Below are positions 1-8,056 of a stretch of DNA of 64,000 nt, in pieces. The stretch comes from Terriglobia bacterium. Its GTDB lineage: Bacteria > Acidobacteriota > Terriglobia > Terriglobales > Acidobacteriaceae. The position numbers were made by a program, and so were the translations under genes. The notes below the pieces were generated by a model. It worked only from the letters and a program-made list of their open reading frames with translations. It had not been told where the DNA came from and did not search any database. The stretch's first letter is position 1, and each line of letters begins with the position of its first letter. Location of the stretch: the NCBI GenBank assembly GCA_020073215.1, contig JAIQFO010000015.1:1-64000 (forward strand), in the 5' to 3' direction.

Positions 1-240
1 TTTCTTGTCGACGTTGCCCATGTCACTGTGCCGGCGGGAGCCGACCAGCGCCTTGCCGAACTTGTGGGTGATGTTGGACCCGACCGCGATCACTCCAGGC
101 ACCCCGAGGTTCATCATGCCCGGGGTCATGAAGAACGCACCGCCGCTGCCGATGAATCCGCTCAGCGTGCCGCCGATCAGCCCCAGCAACACCACTTGCA
201 TCATCGTCGATGCGTTGAGCGTGTAAGGAAATAAATCCAT
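1..240 (-). CDS. TauE/SafE family permease, N-terminal part (runs off left edge)
   Basis: An open frame of 80 codons begins with ATG at 240 on the minus strand and is still open at base 1. The translation begins MDLFPYTLNASTMMQ and contains a glycine-rich first membrane helix with GGTLSGFIGSGGAFFMTP, the usual opening of TauE/SafE permeases (integral membrane anion exporters of the sulfite/sulfoacetate exporter family). The second half (VPGVIAVGSNITHKFGKALVG) matches the conserved loop and second helix of that family. It lies 71 bases downstream of the kinase-like fusion gene at 312-1832 on the same strand, so the two probably share a transcript. A second family member sits at 7138-8052. The substrate cannot be inferred. 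Confidence 0.85.
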   Translation of the reverse strand, partial: MDLFPYTLNASTMMQVVLLGLIGGTLSGFIGSGGAFFMTPGMMNLGVPGVIAVGSNITHKFGKALVGSRRHSDMGNVDKK

Positions 241-311
241 GCTGCCTTCCCGTCTCCCGGCGCCGCTCGGGTCGTGTCGGAGCGCGCCCGTTCCGCTATT
301 GCATGGTTCCG

Positions 312-1832
312 CTATTCCATCTTGATCAACTTCAGCAGGTAATGCACGGCCTTGCCGGAAAAATACGCCACCATGGGAATGAACAGCACCACACTGGCGG
401 ATGCCGTCAGCCGCCACATCATCTCCGGCCGCGTCAGGAAGTCCAGCACCGCTCGTTGATGGGTGAAAACCGCCGCGTAGATCAACGCGGTCACTGCTGC
501 GCACAGCAGCATGGTGACCAATTGCCCGGCTCCAAACAGAAAGCGCTCTTGCATCTCTTCCGCTTGCACCACGGATACACCCCGCAACCGCTCCTGCAAG
601 GTGCTCGCCAGCTCGCGACTCAGCCGCGTGCGCGCCGACTTCCCTTTGTCGAGGAAGACTTCTCCAATCACCACCAGGCTGTAGGAAATCGACCGGTCGA
701 TCGCTCCCAGCAGGTTGTTCACCGTGCCTTGTACCACCCTGCGCCCGCCCGCCTTGCCCAGCTTGACCAACTCGTTGAAGGTTTCCTCCACGCCTCCCTC
801 GCCCAGCTGGCTCGATTGCACGTCTGTGGGCGCATCGTCCTCGATGCCGCCGGTTCCACGCGTTGCGGCCGGGGCGGTCACGCCGTGATCGGCCGTCGCT
901 TGCTCGACGATGCACGAGGTCTCCGCCGGCTGCAGCCGCAGCAGTTCCACCGCTGCGCCCCATTTCTTCGCCACTTCGACGACGTGTTGAAAAGTTTCAT
1001 CCGTGGGAGTGAAGTGCTCCTGGATCCACAGGATCCGGCTCGCCGCCATAGTGGCGAAGATCTGTCGCACCCCGGGAACCTTTTCCACTACTGCGGCAAT
1101 CGAGTCGGCCACCTTCAGGTGACGGGGCAGGTAGGATACCGATACATTGCCACGCTCCGCCTGCACCTGGAAGCCGGCGTAATAAGTGCGGTCGTCTTCG
1201 GCGAGGGCCACGCGGCAGCGGCTGGCCAGAAGCAGGTTCTCCATCGCGGCCCTCGCCGCCGGCGTCTCACGAAACTCAGGCAGCTGAGCCACCGTGCAAA
1301 ACGCCGAAGCCACGTTCTCCACGTTGGCGTGCTCCACGTTGATCAGGAAGTCGTAGCTGCGCGATTGCTCCCAGTCGATGTTGTAGAACGTCCGCACCCA
1401 CCTGCGCCGGTCCTCTTCCAGTTCGTCAATGTACTTCTTGGCCTTCGCGCGGTCCAGGCCCAGCCGGTCGGTCACCGACTTAATGCGCGTCTCCATGTCG
1501 GCCACCACCCGGAGACGCAAGACGTGGGGAACGCCCTTGAACAGCAAGTGCCCCGTCAGCCCGTGATACACCAGCGGGCCCGAGAGTGCCATCTCCGTGA
1601 GCACACTGGTCACGAACGCCTGGTAGTGCTCCCGTTCCAGCATCATGCGCTCGTTCAGCCCGCGTGGGTTGACGCACGCCATCTCCAGCTTTCCCGCCGC
1701 AATGCCGGCAACGGTCGCCCTTTCCAGCAGTTCTTCTCGCCCGATGCAGGCGCACCCCAACTTCCGCGCCAGGCTCTCGGCGAAAGCCTTGCCACAGCTG
1801 TAACTCCCTCGCGATACGCAGATCAACTGCAT
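312..1832 (-). CDS. Cytidylate-kinase-like / BON / USP-like / two-TM fusion protein
   Basis: The protein has 506 residues. Residues 1-205 resemble the cytidylate-kinase-like family, with a P-loop-like SRGSYSCGK at 7-15, YHGLTGHLLFKG around 89-100, and a basic DRRRW patch near 141-145. Residues about 220-262 look like a BON domain (GNVSVSY, then VPGVRQI). Residues 265-425 have the outline of a universal stress protein: RILWIQEHFTPTDETFQHVVEVAKKWGA, a long acidic loop, then YSLVVIG. Two hydrophobic helices (about 436-458 and 472-493) anchor the C-terminus. I chose ATG 1832 because the P-loop motif begins at residue 7, as in the two paralogs at 2694 and 3542; an upstream extension in frame is not family-like. 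The domain order is unusual. The kinase activity and its substrate are unproven. Confidence 0.8.
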   Translation of the reverse strand: MQLICVSRGSYSCGKAFAESLARKLGCACIGREELLERATVAGIAAGKLEMACVNPRGLNERMMLEREHYQAFVTSVLTEMALSGPLVYHGLTGHLLFKGVPHVLRLRVVADMETRIKSVTDRLGLDRAKAKKYIDELEEDRRRWVRTFYNIDWEQSRSYDFLINVEHANVENVASAFCTVAQLPEFRETPAARAAMENLLLASRCRVALAEDDRTYYAGFQVQAERGNVSVSYLPRHLKVADSIAAVVEKVPGVRQIFATMAASRILWIQEHFTPTDETFQHVVEVAKKWGAAVELLRLQPAETSCIVEQATADHGVTAPAATRGTGGIEDDAPTDVQSSQLGEGGVEETFNELVKLGKAGGRRVVQGTVNNLLGAIDRSISYSLVVIGEVFLDKGKSARTRLSRELASTLQERLRGVSVVQAEEMQERFLFGAGQLVTMLLCAAVTALIYAAVFTHQRAVLDFLTRPEMMWRLTASASVVLFIPMVAYFSGKAVHYLLKLIKME

Positions 1833-1944
1833 GGTACAACCTGCATGGTGAACCCGCCGATCGGTCGTGGAATCACACCGCCAACCATCCAGCGGCGGCA
1901 AACAATTCCCTTTGAAATGGTGCGCCTTGGCTGTCCGATTCACC

Positions 1945-1958
1945 GTGACTAACGTCAC
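1945..1958. promoter_or_regulatory. FNR/CRP-type palindrome, copy 1
   Basis: The sequence GTGACTAACGTCAC is a GTGAY-N4-RTCAC inverted repeat. It is centred about 119 bases upstream of the minus-strand gene starting at 1832. The 5-4-5 spacing is that of FNR-family operators (TTGAT-N4-ATCAA), but with G/C at the outer positions. Regulator identity is inferred. Confidence 0.5.
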
Positions 1959-2111
1959 CTGTGAACGTGAGTTCCCGCATGAATTCCGGCGGAGATTGGC
2001 AACCGCACTACCAGCCTTCTCACTTGGCCAAGCCCTCTCTGGTTCCTGCATCGCCTCGGCCTGGCAAGCGCACCAAACGAGCGCGCTCGCTCCGGACTGT
2101 CACCCATCACC

Positions 2112-2125
2112 GTGACTACCATCAC
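2112..2125. promoter_or_regulatory. FNR/CRP-type palindrome, copy 2, with downstream -10 candidate
   Basis: The sequence GTGACTACCATCAC fits GTGAY-N4-RTCAC. After 22 bases on the plus strand comes CATACT (about 2148-2153), a good -10 hexamer at the distance expected for a class II FNR/CRP-activated promoter (site centred near -41.5). This would start a plus-strand transcript near 2160, reading toward 2224-2586 and the kinase-like genes. Confidence 0.5.
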
Positions 2126-2223
2126 GGCGGGTAGACCGGGTGTGGCACATACTAGCCTGCGGCTACACTCCGTTTTGGAGTCGCCACACTTGCGCTTCAA
2201 TCCTGACGTCGGCGTGTCTATCG

Positions 2224-2586
2224 ATGGTTTGCGAACTGGTTTGCGAACAGTCCGGGCTATTCCGGAGCCGGAGATTGGTAGTCGCCCTGTGCGTGGCAGT
2301 GTTTCTCCTGGCGCTGAGCACCAGGCTCTGCCCTGTCGAACCCAGACAGCGGTCGATCAAGGCTTTTGCGAATGACTACGAACGCCTGAAACTAAAAGCG
2401 GACACGAACCGTTCTCAGCCCGCGATCGTTTCCGCAAGCCCCGGCACCCCATCCGTTGCTTCTTTTTCTCCACTACCCGTTCCTGCCCCAGAGCTTTACG
2501 CTTCTGTTTTTATAGAGAACGTCGCTACACCCCGCCTCGGTTATTTGGGGCTACCCAGTTCGATAAGGCCGCCTCCGCTGCCTTAG
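2224..2586 (+). CDS. Possible small single-pass membrane protein
   Basis: This open frame of 120 codons starts at ATG 2224. It encodes a short N-terminus, then basic residues (RSRR) and one hydrophobic helix (VVALCVAVFLLALST), followed by a charged stretch (KAFANDYERLKLKAD) and a proline/serine-rich tail. That is the layout of a membrane-anchored or secreted small protein. I see no convincing ribosome-binding site. In its favour, a palindrome and -10 candidate lie just upstream (2112-2153) and it fills a gap before the next plus-strand gene. It matches no family I recognise. It may instead be leader sequence for the gene at 2694. Confidence 0.4.
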   Translation: MVCELVCEQSGLFRSRRLVVALCVAVFLLALSTRLCPVEPRQRSIKAFANDYERLKLKADTNRSQPAIVSASPGTPSVASFSPLPVPAPELYASVFIENVATPRLGYLGLPSSIRPPPLP

Positions 2587-2693
2587 TTCGATGCCTCCTG
2601 ATCTCTTGAGCATGTGAGGCGCACACGATTACCCTAGGACGCAAATAGACTCGAAGCAGCATTTTTCGAACTTGGAAAGCGGGGGTACTTACG

Positions 2694-3503
2694 ATGTCGG
2701 TCATCACCATTTCCCGGGGCTCGTTTAGTGGCGGCAAGATTCTGGCGGAATGCCTGGCTCGCAGACTGGGCTATCGCTGCGTGGACCGCGACGTCATCGT
2801 CGAGCGGGCCGCGGCCTACGGAGTGTCGCAAGAGGTTCTAAGGGAGGCTCTCGAGAAACCCCCCAGGTTCCTCGACCGTTTCCAGCACAAGCGCTATCTC
2901 TACCTGGCCTTGATGCAGGCATCTTTGGCCGAAGAAGTGCGAACGGGAAAGGCGATCTATCACGGTCTGGCGGGCCACTTATTGCTCAAGGGCGGACAAC
3001 CCATCCTGCGGACCCGGATCGTTGCCCCCATCGAACGTCGTATCCAGATGCTGCAGGAACGGCTCAACTACAGCCGCAGAGATGCCATTGCCTACATCCT
3101 GAAAGTGGATGAGGACCGGCGCAAGTGGACCCGCTTTCTCTACGGCGTGGACTGGGAAGATCCTTCCCTCTATGACCTCGTGCTCAACCTGGAATACGTC
3201 GATATGGAAGAAGCTTGCCGCGTGATCGCCGCGGTCGTGCTCGGGCCGCGTTTCGAATTCACGGCGGAGAGTCAGCGCCGAATGGACGATCTCGCCCTCG
3301 GCAGCCGCGTACGGGCAGATTTGGCGATCAACCAGTCCACCTCGGATCTCGAACTCGAGGTGGTCGCGCACGACGGCGTGGTCGCAATCAAAGGCAAGGT
3401 GGCGATCCTGGCCCAGGTCGATGAAGTCAAACGGGTGGCGTCAGCGGCAGCCGGCGTTTCTTCGGTGAACCTTGAACAACTCTCGCCTCCGATTCGGGTG
3501 TGA
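2694..3503 (+). CDS. Cytidylate-kinase-like protein with C-terminal BON-like domain
   Basis: The protein has 269 residues and is the second of three paralogs. The N-terminal P-loop-like motif SRGSFSGGK spans residues 7-15 with Lys15 intact. YHGLAGHLLLKGG and the DEDRRKWTRFLYGVDW block follow, as in the family of cytidylate-kinase-like nucleotide-binding proteins. The last 60 residues (LEVVAHDGVVAIKGKV, then VKRVASAAAGVSSVNL) fit a BON-like beta-alpha-beta fold. A GGGGG run eight bases before ATG 2694 serves as ribosome-binding site. The next paralog begins 38 bases downstream, so the genes are probably cotranscribed. Unlike the paralog at 312-1832 it has no USP-like region or membrane helices. 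The true substrate is unknown. Confidence 0.8.
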   Translation: MSVITISRGSFSGGKILAECLARRLGYRCVDRDVIVERAAAYGVSQEVLREALEKPPRFLDRFQHKRYLYLALMQASLAEEVRTGKAIYHGLAGHLLLKGGQPILRTRIVAPIERRIQMLQERLNYSRRDAIAYILKVDEDRRKWTRFLYGVDWEDPSLYDLVLNLEYVDMEEACRVIAAVVLGPRFEFTAESQRRMDDLALGSRVRADLAINQSTSDLELEVVAHDGVVAIKGKVAILAQVDEVKRVASAAAGVSSVNLEQLSPPIRV

Positions 3504-3541
3504 GCATGGCTGGATTACGACTGCGCGCGAGGTAAATCGAT

Positions 3542-4357
3542 ATGGGGCTGCTCCTGATATCAAGGGGTTCTTTTTCCGGCGGTCAACTTATCAGCCACTG
3601 CCTTTCGCGCACGGCGGGAACGCGCTGCCTGACGCGGGAAGATCTGACGGCGGTGGTCAACACCCACGGCGATCTGGCGAACCAGGTCGTTACCAGCATG
3701 GCCAGAGCGGCGCAGGACTACAGTCGGCTCAGCGCATTGCGGCGGCCATACAAAATTCTGATGCAACGGGCCCTTCTCGAATATGTGCGCCAAGGCGACG
3801 TCGCCTATTTCGGCTACTCCGGACATCTTCTGCTCCCGGGAATCTCGCATGCCGCACGGGTGAGAATCCTCGCACCCATACAACTACGAATCGAACTGCT
3901 GATGAAGCAGGAAGGCGTCAGCGAGGAGCAGGCTCGCGAGCGCATCTGCCAAGTCGACGAGGAGCGAAGCCGCTGGACCCGCTTCATGTACGGAAAGAAC
4001 CTTAAGGATCCCGAACTGTTCGACCTTTGTATCAACCTGGAGCGCGTTTCCTTCCCCACCGCCTGCAGCATGTTGCTGAATCTCATGCAGCAGAGCGACT
4101 TCAAGCCCACCCCCGAATCCTTGGCAGCCGTCGAGAACCGTTACCTCTCCGCCTGTGTTCTGGCGGCTCTGATCGACAACCCCAGGACGTTCGAACTGGA
4201 GGTGGGAGCAACCGCGGAAGGCGGGTGCGTCACCTTGGAGGGCCCTTACTTGGAGGACGCGGATCGCGCCGCGGTTCTGGAAACTGCCAGGACGGTCTCC
4301 GGGGTAACGGATGTGCAGTACAAGGAGGGGTACGCTCCTGCGTTCGACTTGACTTGA
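3542..4357 (+). CDS. Cytidylate-kinase-like paralog with P-loop lysine replaced by Gln
   Basis: The protein has 271 residues and the same architecture as its upstream neighbour: a kinase-like N-terminus, FGYSGHLLLPG near residues 90-100, the DEERSRWTRFMYGKN block, and a BON-like tail (GGCVTLEG, then VSGVTDVQY). The P-loop-like motif reads SRGSFSGGQ, so the lysine at position 15 in the other two paralogs is glutamine here. In P-loop kinases this lysine contacts the nucleotide phosphates, so catalysis is doubtful and a regulatory or partner role is plausible. It begins 38 bases after the stop of the previous gene and ends 30 bases before the DUF202 gene. Confidence 0.78.
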   Translation: MGLLLISRGSFSGGQLISHCLSRTAGTRCLTREDLTAVVNTHGDLANQVVTSMARAAQDYSRLSALRRPYKILMQRALLEYVRQGDVAYFGYSGHLLLPGISHAARVRILAPIQLRIELLMKQEGVSEEQARERICQVDEERSRWTRFMYGKNLKDPELFDLCINLERVSFPTACSMLLNLMQQSDFKPTPESLAAVENRYLSACVLAALIDNPRTFELEVGATAEGGCVTLEGPYLEDADRAAVLETARTVSGVTDVQYKEGYAPAFDLT

Positions 4358-4387
4358 TAAGCGACTTAGTAACCAGGGAGGTCAGAA

Positions 4388-5209
4388 ATGAATCACACCG
4401 AACTCGAACCCCGATCGCCGGAAGTTTTGAACGAGATCAAGGGTCTTCTCGCCAGAGGAATCGACTACGAAGAGAAGCAAGTCGAATTGATCGAAGAACA
4501 GAACGAGATGGCGAAACGGCGTACCGACACCACCTCAAATCTGCTTCAGTTTTCCTCGGCCACCGCGAAGTACACTGAAGACCAGACGGCGATGGCGCGG
4601 GAGAGAACCTCCCTCACGCGAGTGCAGACCAAGCTCTCCACTCGCAGTACGGAACTGGCGCACATCCGCACCGATCTCGGCCGCCAACGCACCTCCATGG
4701 CCGAACAGAGAACGGAACTTGCGCTCAACCGCACCGAACTAGCCCGCCAGCGGACAAAGCTGGCCACCACCAGAACCGACCTGGCCCGGAACAGAACCTC
4801 GCTGGCCAACACCCGAACCGACCTGGCCCGAAGCCGAACCTCTCTGGCGGAACAGCGCAACGTCTTGTCCCAGGCCAGAACCGACTTGGCGCAAGAGCGC
4901 AACGACCTGGCGGCTGAGCGCACGATACGGGCTTTAACCCGAACCCGTCTTTCGTTCCAGAGAACAGAACTAGCCCGGGGAAGGACTTTCCTGGCGATGA
5001 TTCGAACCGGCCTCGCGTTTCTCGCCATTGGCCTCACCCTCTTCCGCTACTTCGGAGTCTCCCGTTGGAGCCTCTTTGACGGAGCGCTGGTGTTGTTAAG
5101 TGCGGTTTTGGTGGTCTACGGCAGCCGAGGTTACCGCCGCGCCCACCTCAACGACCAGCGAATCGGGAAGTTATTGGCCACCGATCCTGGGCTGGCAAAA
5201 GCGACGTAA
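4388..5209 (+). CDS. DUF202 membrane protein with long heptad-repeat N-terminal domain
   Basis: The protein has 273 residues. From about residue 66 to 206 it is built of consecutive seven-residue units, mostly of the form R-T-x-L-A-x-x. Arg sits at position 1 in nearly every unit (73, 94, 101, 108 and so on to 206), with Thr following in all but two of these (Asn158 and Asn172). The last two units, RTFLAMI and RTGLAFLAIG, are the signature of DUF202/YidH membrane proteins. Two membrane helices follow (about 203-222 and 230-247) and a short basic tail. A strong GGGAGG precedes ATG 4388. DUF202 proteins are normally about 100-120 residues, so the repeat domain is an extension, perhaps a coiled coil held at the membrane. 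Function unknown. Confidence 0.85.
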   Translation: MNHTELEPRSPEVLNEIKGLLARGIDYEEKQVELIEEQNEMAKRRTDTTSNLLQFSSATAKYTEDQTAMARERTSLTRVQTKLSTRSTELAHIRTDLGRQRTSMAEQRTELALNRTELARQRTKLATTRTDLARNRTSLANTRTDLARSRTSLAEQRNVLSQARTDLAQERNDLAAERTIRALTRTRLSFQRTELARGRTFLAMIRTGLAFLAIGLTLFRYFGVSRWSLFDGALVLLSAVLVVYGSRGYRRAHLNDQRIGKLLATDPGLAKAT

Positions 5210-5549
5210 CTTGGCGGCTTCGTTTGCTCGACCTGGTGTCTCATTACAAATAAAGACGCTCGCGGAATGCCGTTTGTAAGATAAGCGGACGCACCTGGGT
5301 ACGTGGCATGGTGTGTTAGCGCGTGCGTCCCGCGCCCAGGCCAGAATCATGCCCCGCGCACAGTGATGGGGGTCACGGAACCTTGTCGGGCCATGTGATA
5401 AACCTGCTGCTGGTGCAGTCGTGTGTGCCCGGAGCGCCCCCAGTTGGTTGTGCAGCGATGGAGATCCAGAGCAAGCCGCCCCACTGTACTAAGCCGCGCG
5501 GTAACGCCCGTGAGTCTCGCCTACGGAACCTCGGAGTTGGAGTCCAGGG
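5210..5549. other. Promoter region of the histidine kinase operon
   Basis: This 340-base gap carries one GTGAY-N4-RTCAC palindrome at 5363-5376. A candidate -10 element (GATAAA near 5397-5402) lies about 20 bases downstream. I see no gene or terminator of clear quality. Confidence 0.45.
5363..5376. promoter_or_regulatory. FNR/CRP-type palindrome, copy 3
   Basis: The sequence GTGATGGGGGTCAC fits GTGAY-N4-RTCAC. It lies about 174 bases upstream of the histidine kinase start. The TGTGATAAAC stretch about 20 bases downstream could supply a -10 hexamer at class II spacing. Confidence 0.5.
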
Positions 5550-7166
5550 ATGACGATGACGGCCCTCCCCTTCCAATCTTCGGAACCGGGAAACTCGCAT
5601 ACCGTACCCCTCCCTCCCCACGGGGTGGCGAGCCTGGCCGACGAAGACCGGCGCCTCCTCGCCGACGCGGAGCGAGCCCTCGACGATCGCCCGCGTATCA
5701 CCATGAGCCTGCGCATCGGCATCAGCATGCTGCTGTGCTTTTTGTTGGTCGCCGGGGTCGTGGTCGCTTCGATGGTGCTGGTCTCAAGAGTCGGCACGCT
5801 GCAGGAGTTTCTCGACAAGGCGAGCACCTACGCGCTGGAGGTGGAGAACACCCGGCGTTATGAAAAGAACTACCTCCTCTACGGGACGGGTCTGGACGAT
5901 GCGCTCACGCAAGCGCAAGCGGCCCACAATCAGCTGCGCAGCATCAAGGCCAGCATGGTCGAAGTTACCGGCCCGCAGGTGTTCGAGCGCATGGAAGAAA
6001 ACCTCGAGCAATACGACCGCTCACTCGAACGCCTGGCTGAGTTGGCGAGACAGCCCAGCGCCACTTCCCAGGACTTACGCACCCAGGAGTTACGCACCCT
6101 GGTCGAGAAAGATCTCAGACGGCGCGGCGCGCAGCTCATCGCCGATGCAACCGATCTGCTGGAGCGGGAACGGCTTCGTCTTCGCACCGCGATTCGCACA
6201 TCGTGGATTGTGGCGGCCAGTTCGCTTCTGTTCATCATGCTCGCCATGGCCCTGGTCACCTATACGCTGACCCGCCAGGTCTCCGATCCCTTGCGCCGGT
6301 TCGCCGGCTACACGGAGCGGATTGCGGATGGCGACTTCTCGCCGATTCTGCCGGCGCGCCGCTATCGCGACGAGTTCTCGCGGCTCGCCGTATCCATCAA
6401 TCGCATGTTGTTCCGGCTGAAAGATCGGGAGGCTCAACTCGCCCGCACCAGCCGCATGGCCGCAGTGGGAACCCTGACCGCCGGCATTGCTCACGAACTC
6501 AATAATCCCCTCAACAACATCAGCCTCAACGCCGAGGCGCTGCACGAAGGTTTGAGCAACTACACGGACGACCAGAAACTGAAAATGCTGGCCGACATCG
6601 TGAGCCAAGTTGAGCGGGCGAGCGCAACCGTGCGGAATCTGCTGGATTTCACGCGCGTCGAAAAGCCCGTGGTGGTCTCCTTGTCGGTGGAAAATGTGGT
6701 GCGCGAGGCGCGGCGGCTGGTGGCCAATGAAGCGGAAATCAACCGGGTGGAGTTCGACCTCAAGCTCCCGCTCGATCTGCCGAAGGTGCAGGGCAATCCG
6801 CGCGACTTGCAGCAGATGTTCTTGAATCTTTTTCTGAACGCGATCCAGGCCATGCCCAACGGAGGAGTGCTGACGGTGCGAGGTAAGACGACCGGCGACC
6901 GGGCCATCGAAATTGAGGTGACCGACACCGGCGTTGGCATTCCCGAAGAGAACATCGGTTCCGTGTTTGATCCTTTTTTTACGACCAAGGAAGTGGGCGC
7001 CGGAACCGGACTCGGCCTGGCAGTGAGCTACGGGATCGTCCAGAAGCACAACGGCACGATCACCGTGCGCAGCAAACTCGGAGAAGGTACCACCTTCGTA
7101 GTGCGCCTTCCAATTTCTTCCATCGAGGGAGGTGTAGGTGCATCTCTATCTTCCCATCGCGGGTAA
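5550..7166 (+). CDS. Membrane-bound sensor histidine kinase (HAMP, HisKA, HATPase)
   Basis: The protein has 538 residues. A first membrane helix (about 57-80) and a second (about 218-240) flank a helical periplasmic sensor region rich in charged heptads. A HAMP-like linker follows (about 241-295), then the HisKA H-box AGIAHELNNPLNNI with His315 as phosphoacceptor. The ATPase has N-box (NLFLNAIQAMPNGG), G1 (DTGVGIPEENI), F-box and G2 (GTGLGLAVSYGIV). The output partner is not fused. The two receiver-only proteins at 11426 and 11865 in the same gene run are the natural candidates. It overlaps the downstream permease start by 29 bases, which suggests translational coupling. Confidence 0.93.
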   Translation: MTMTALPFQSSEPGNSHTVPLPPHGVASLADEDRRLLADAERALDDRPRITMSLRIGISMLLCFLLVAGVVVASMVLVSRVGTLQEFLDKASTYALEVENTRRYEKNYLLYGTGLDDALTQAQAAHNQLRSIKASMVEVTGPQVFERMEENLEQYDRSLERLAELARQPSATSQDLRTQELRTLVEKDLRRRGAQLIADATDLLERERLRLRTAIRTSWIVAASSLLFIMLAMALVTYTLTRQVSDPLRRFAGYTERIADGDFSPILPARRYRDEFSRLAVSINRMLFRLKDREAQLARTSRMAAVGTLTAGIAHELNNPLNNISLNAEALHEGLSNYTDDQKLKMLADIVSQVERASATVRNLLDFTRVEKPVVVSLSVENVVREARRLVANEAEINRVEFDLKLPLDLPKVQGNPRDLQQMFLNLFLNAIQAMPNGGVLTVRGKTTGDRAIEIEVTDTGVGIPEENIGSVFDPFFTTKEVGAGTGLGLAVSYGIVQKHNGTITVRSKLGEGTTFVVRLPISSIEGGVGASLSSHRG

Positions 7167-8052
7167 TAGCGTCAATGTGTTCTTGATGGTTGGCCTGGGC
7201 GGATTGGTGGGGTTCCTGTCAGGCCTGTTTGGTGTGGGGGGCGGTTTTCTGATGACGCCGTTGCTCATGATGTACGGGATCCCGGCCACGGTGGCGGCAG
7301 CTTCGGATTCCAACCAGATTGTGGCCGCCTCCGCGTCCGGTTGCTACACCCATTTTCGCGCCAAGACCATTGACGTCCGCATGGGCCTGCTCATGTTGGT
7401 GGGCGGCATCGCCGGGGGGACGCTCGGGGTCCAACTCATCAAGATTTTGCGCCGTCTGGGAGAGGCCGATTTCGCCATCACCGTGGTCTATGTGCTGATG
7501 CTTGGGGGCATCGGCTCCTACATGTTCTTCGAAAGTTTGATTGCGCTGCGGGGGCGCCCGTCCAGGGCGGCTGCCCCTCGATCGCCGATCTATCGGCGCA
7601 TGGTCGGGGCGCTTCCTTTCAAGGTCTTCTTTCCCCGGTCCAAGGTGACGATCACCGCCCTGATGCCACTCCTGCTCGGAACGTTGGTGGGCACGCTCGC
7701 GGCCATCATGGGAGTGGGCGGCGGTTTCATCATGGTTCCCATCATGATCTACCTCCTGCGCATGCCCATGCACGTCGTGGTCGGCACCAGCCTTTTCCAG
7801 ATCTTATTTACGTGCATCAATGTCACCGTGCTGCAGTCACGCTTCAATCACAGCGTGGACTTTCTTCTCGCGCTGCTGTTGCTGATCGGTTCCGTGGTGG
7901 GAGCTCAGGTCGGTATACGCATCGGCCGCCGGCTCCGCGCCGACCAACTCAAGATCCTGATGGCGGTATTGGTGTTGGGCGTGATGGTGAAAATGCTGCT
8001 CGGGTTGCTCTTGCGGCCGGCGTTCCTGGTTGCCTACAAGGGGGGCCACTGA
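7138..8052 (+). CDS. TauE/SafE family permease
   Basis: The protein has 304 residues and about eight hydrophobic helices. It shows the internal duplication of the family: GLVGFLSGLFGVGGGFLMTP near the N-terminus and GTLVGTLAAIMGVGGGFIMVP in the second half. It starts with GTG at 7138, preceded by GAGGGAGG at a suitable distance, and the start lies inside the histidine kinase gene. TauE/SafE proteins export sulfite, sulfoacetate or related anions. The downstream TIGR02186-type gene is a known partner of this permease type. A truncated second member lies at 1-240. Confidence 0.9.
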   Translation: MHLYLPIAGNSVNVFLMVGLGGLVGFLSGLFGVGGGFLMTPLLMMYGIPATVAAASDSNQIVAASASGCYTHFRAKTIDVRMGLLMLVGGIAGGTLGVQLIKILRRLGEADFAITVVYVLMLGGIGSYMFFESLIALRGRPSRAAAPRSPIYRRMVGALPFKVFFPRSKVTITALMPLLLGTLVGTLAAIMGVGGGFIMVPIMIYLLRMPMHVVVGTSLFQILFTCINVTVLQSRFNHSVDFLLALLLLIGSVVGAQVGIRIGRRLRADQLKILMAVLVLGVMVKMLLGLLLRPAFLVAYKGGH

Positions 8053-8056
8053 CCCG

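Larger units (their letters stand above)
1833..2693. other. Divergent control region of the stress island
   Basis: These 861 bases separate the minus-strand kinase-like fusion from the plus-strand paralogs. They carry two copies of the 14-bp GTGAY-N4-RTCAC palindrome (1945-1958 and 2112-2125) and a candidate -10 element, CATACT, about 22 bases after the second palindrome. A possible small membrane-protein gene lies at 2224-2586. The rest shows nothing I recognise. Confidence 0.5.

Noticed and set aside
303..1952. Long plus-strand open frame of 549 codons opposite the kinase-like fusion gene
   Set aside because: The translation is rich in Arg, His and Gln without family resemblance and is the antisense of a gene with clear motifs. 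Long antisense frames are expected at high GC.
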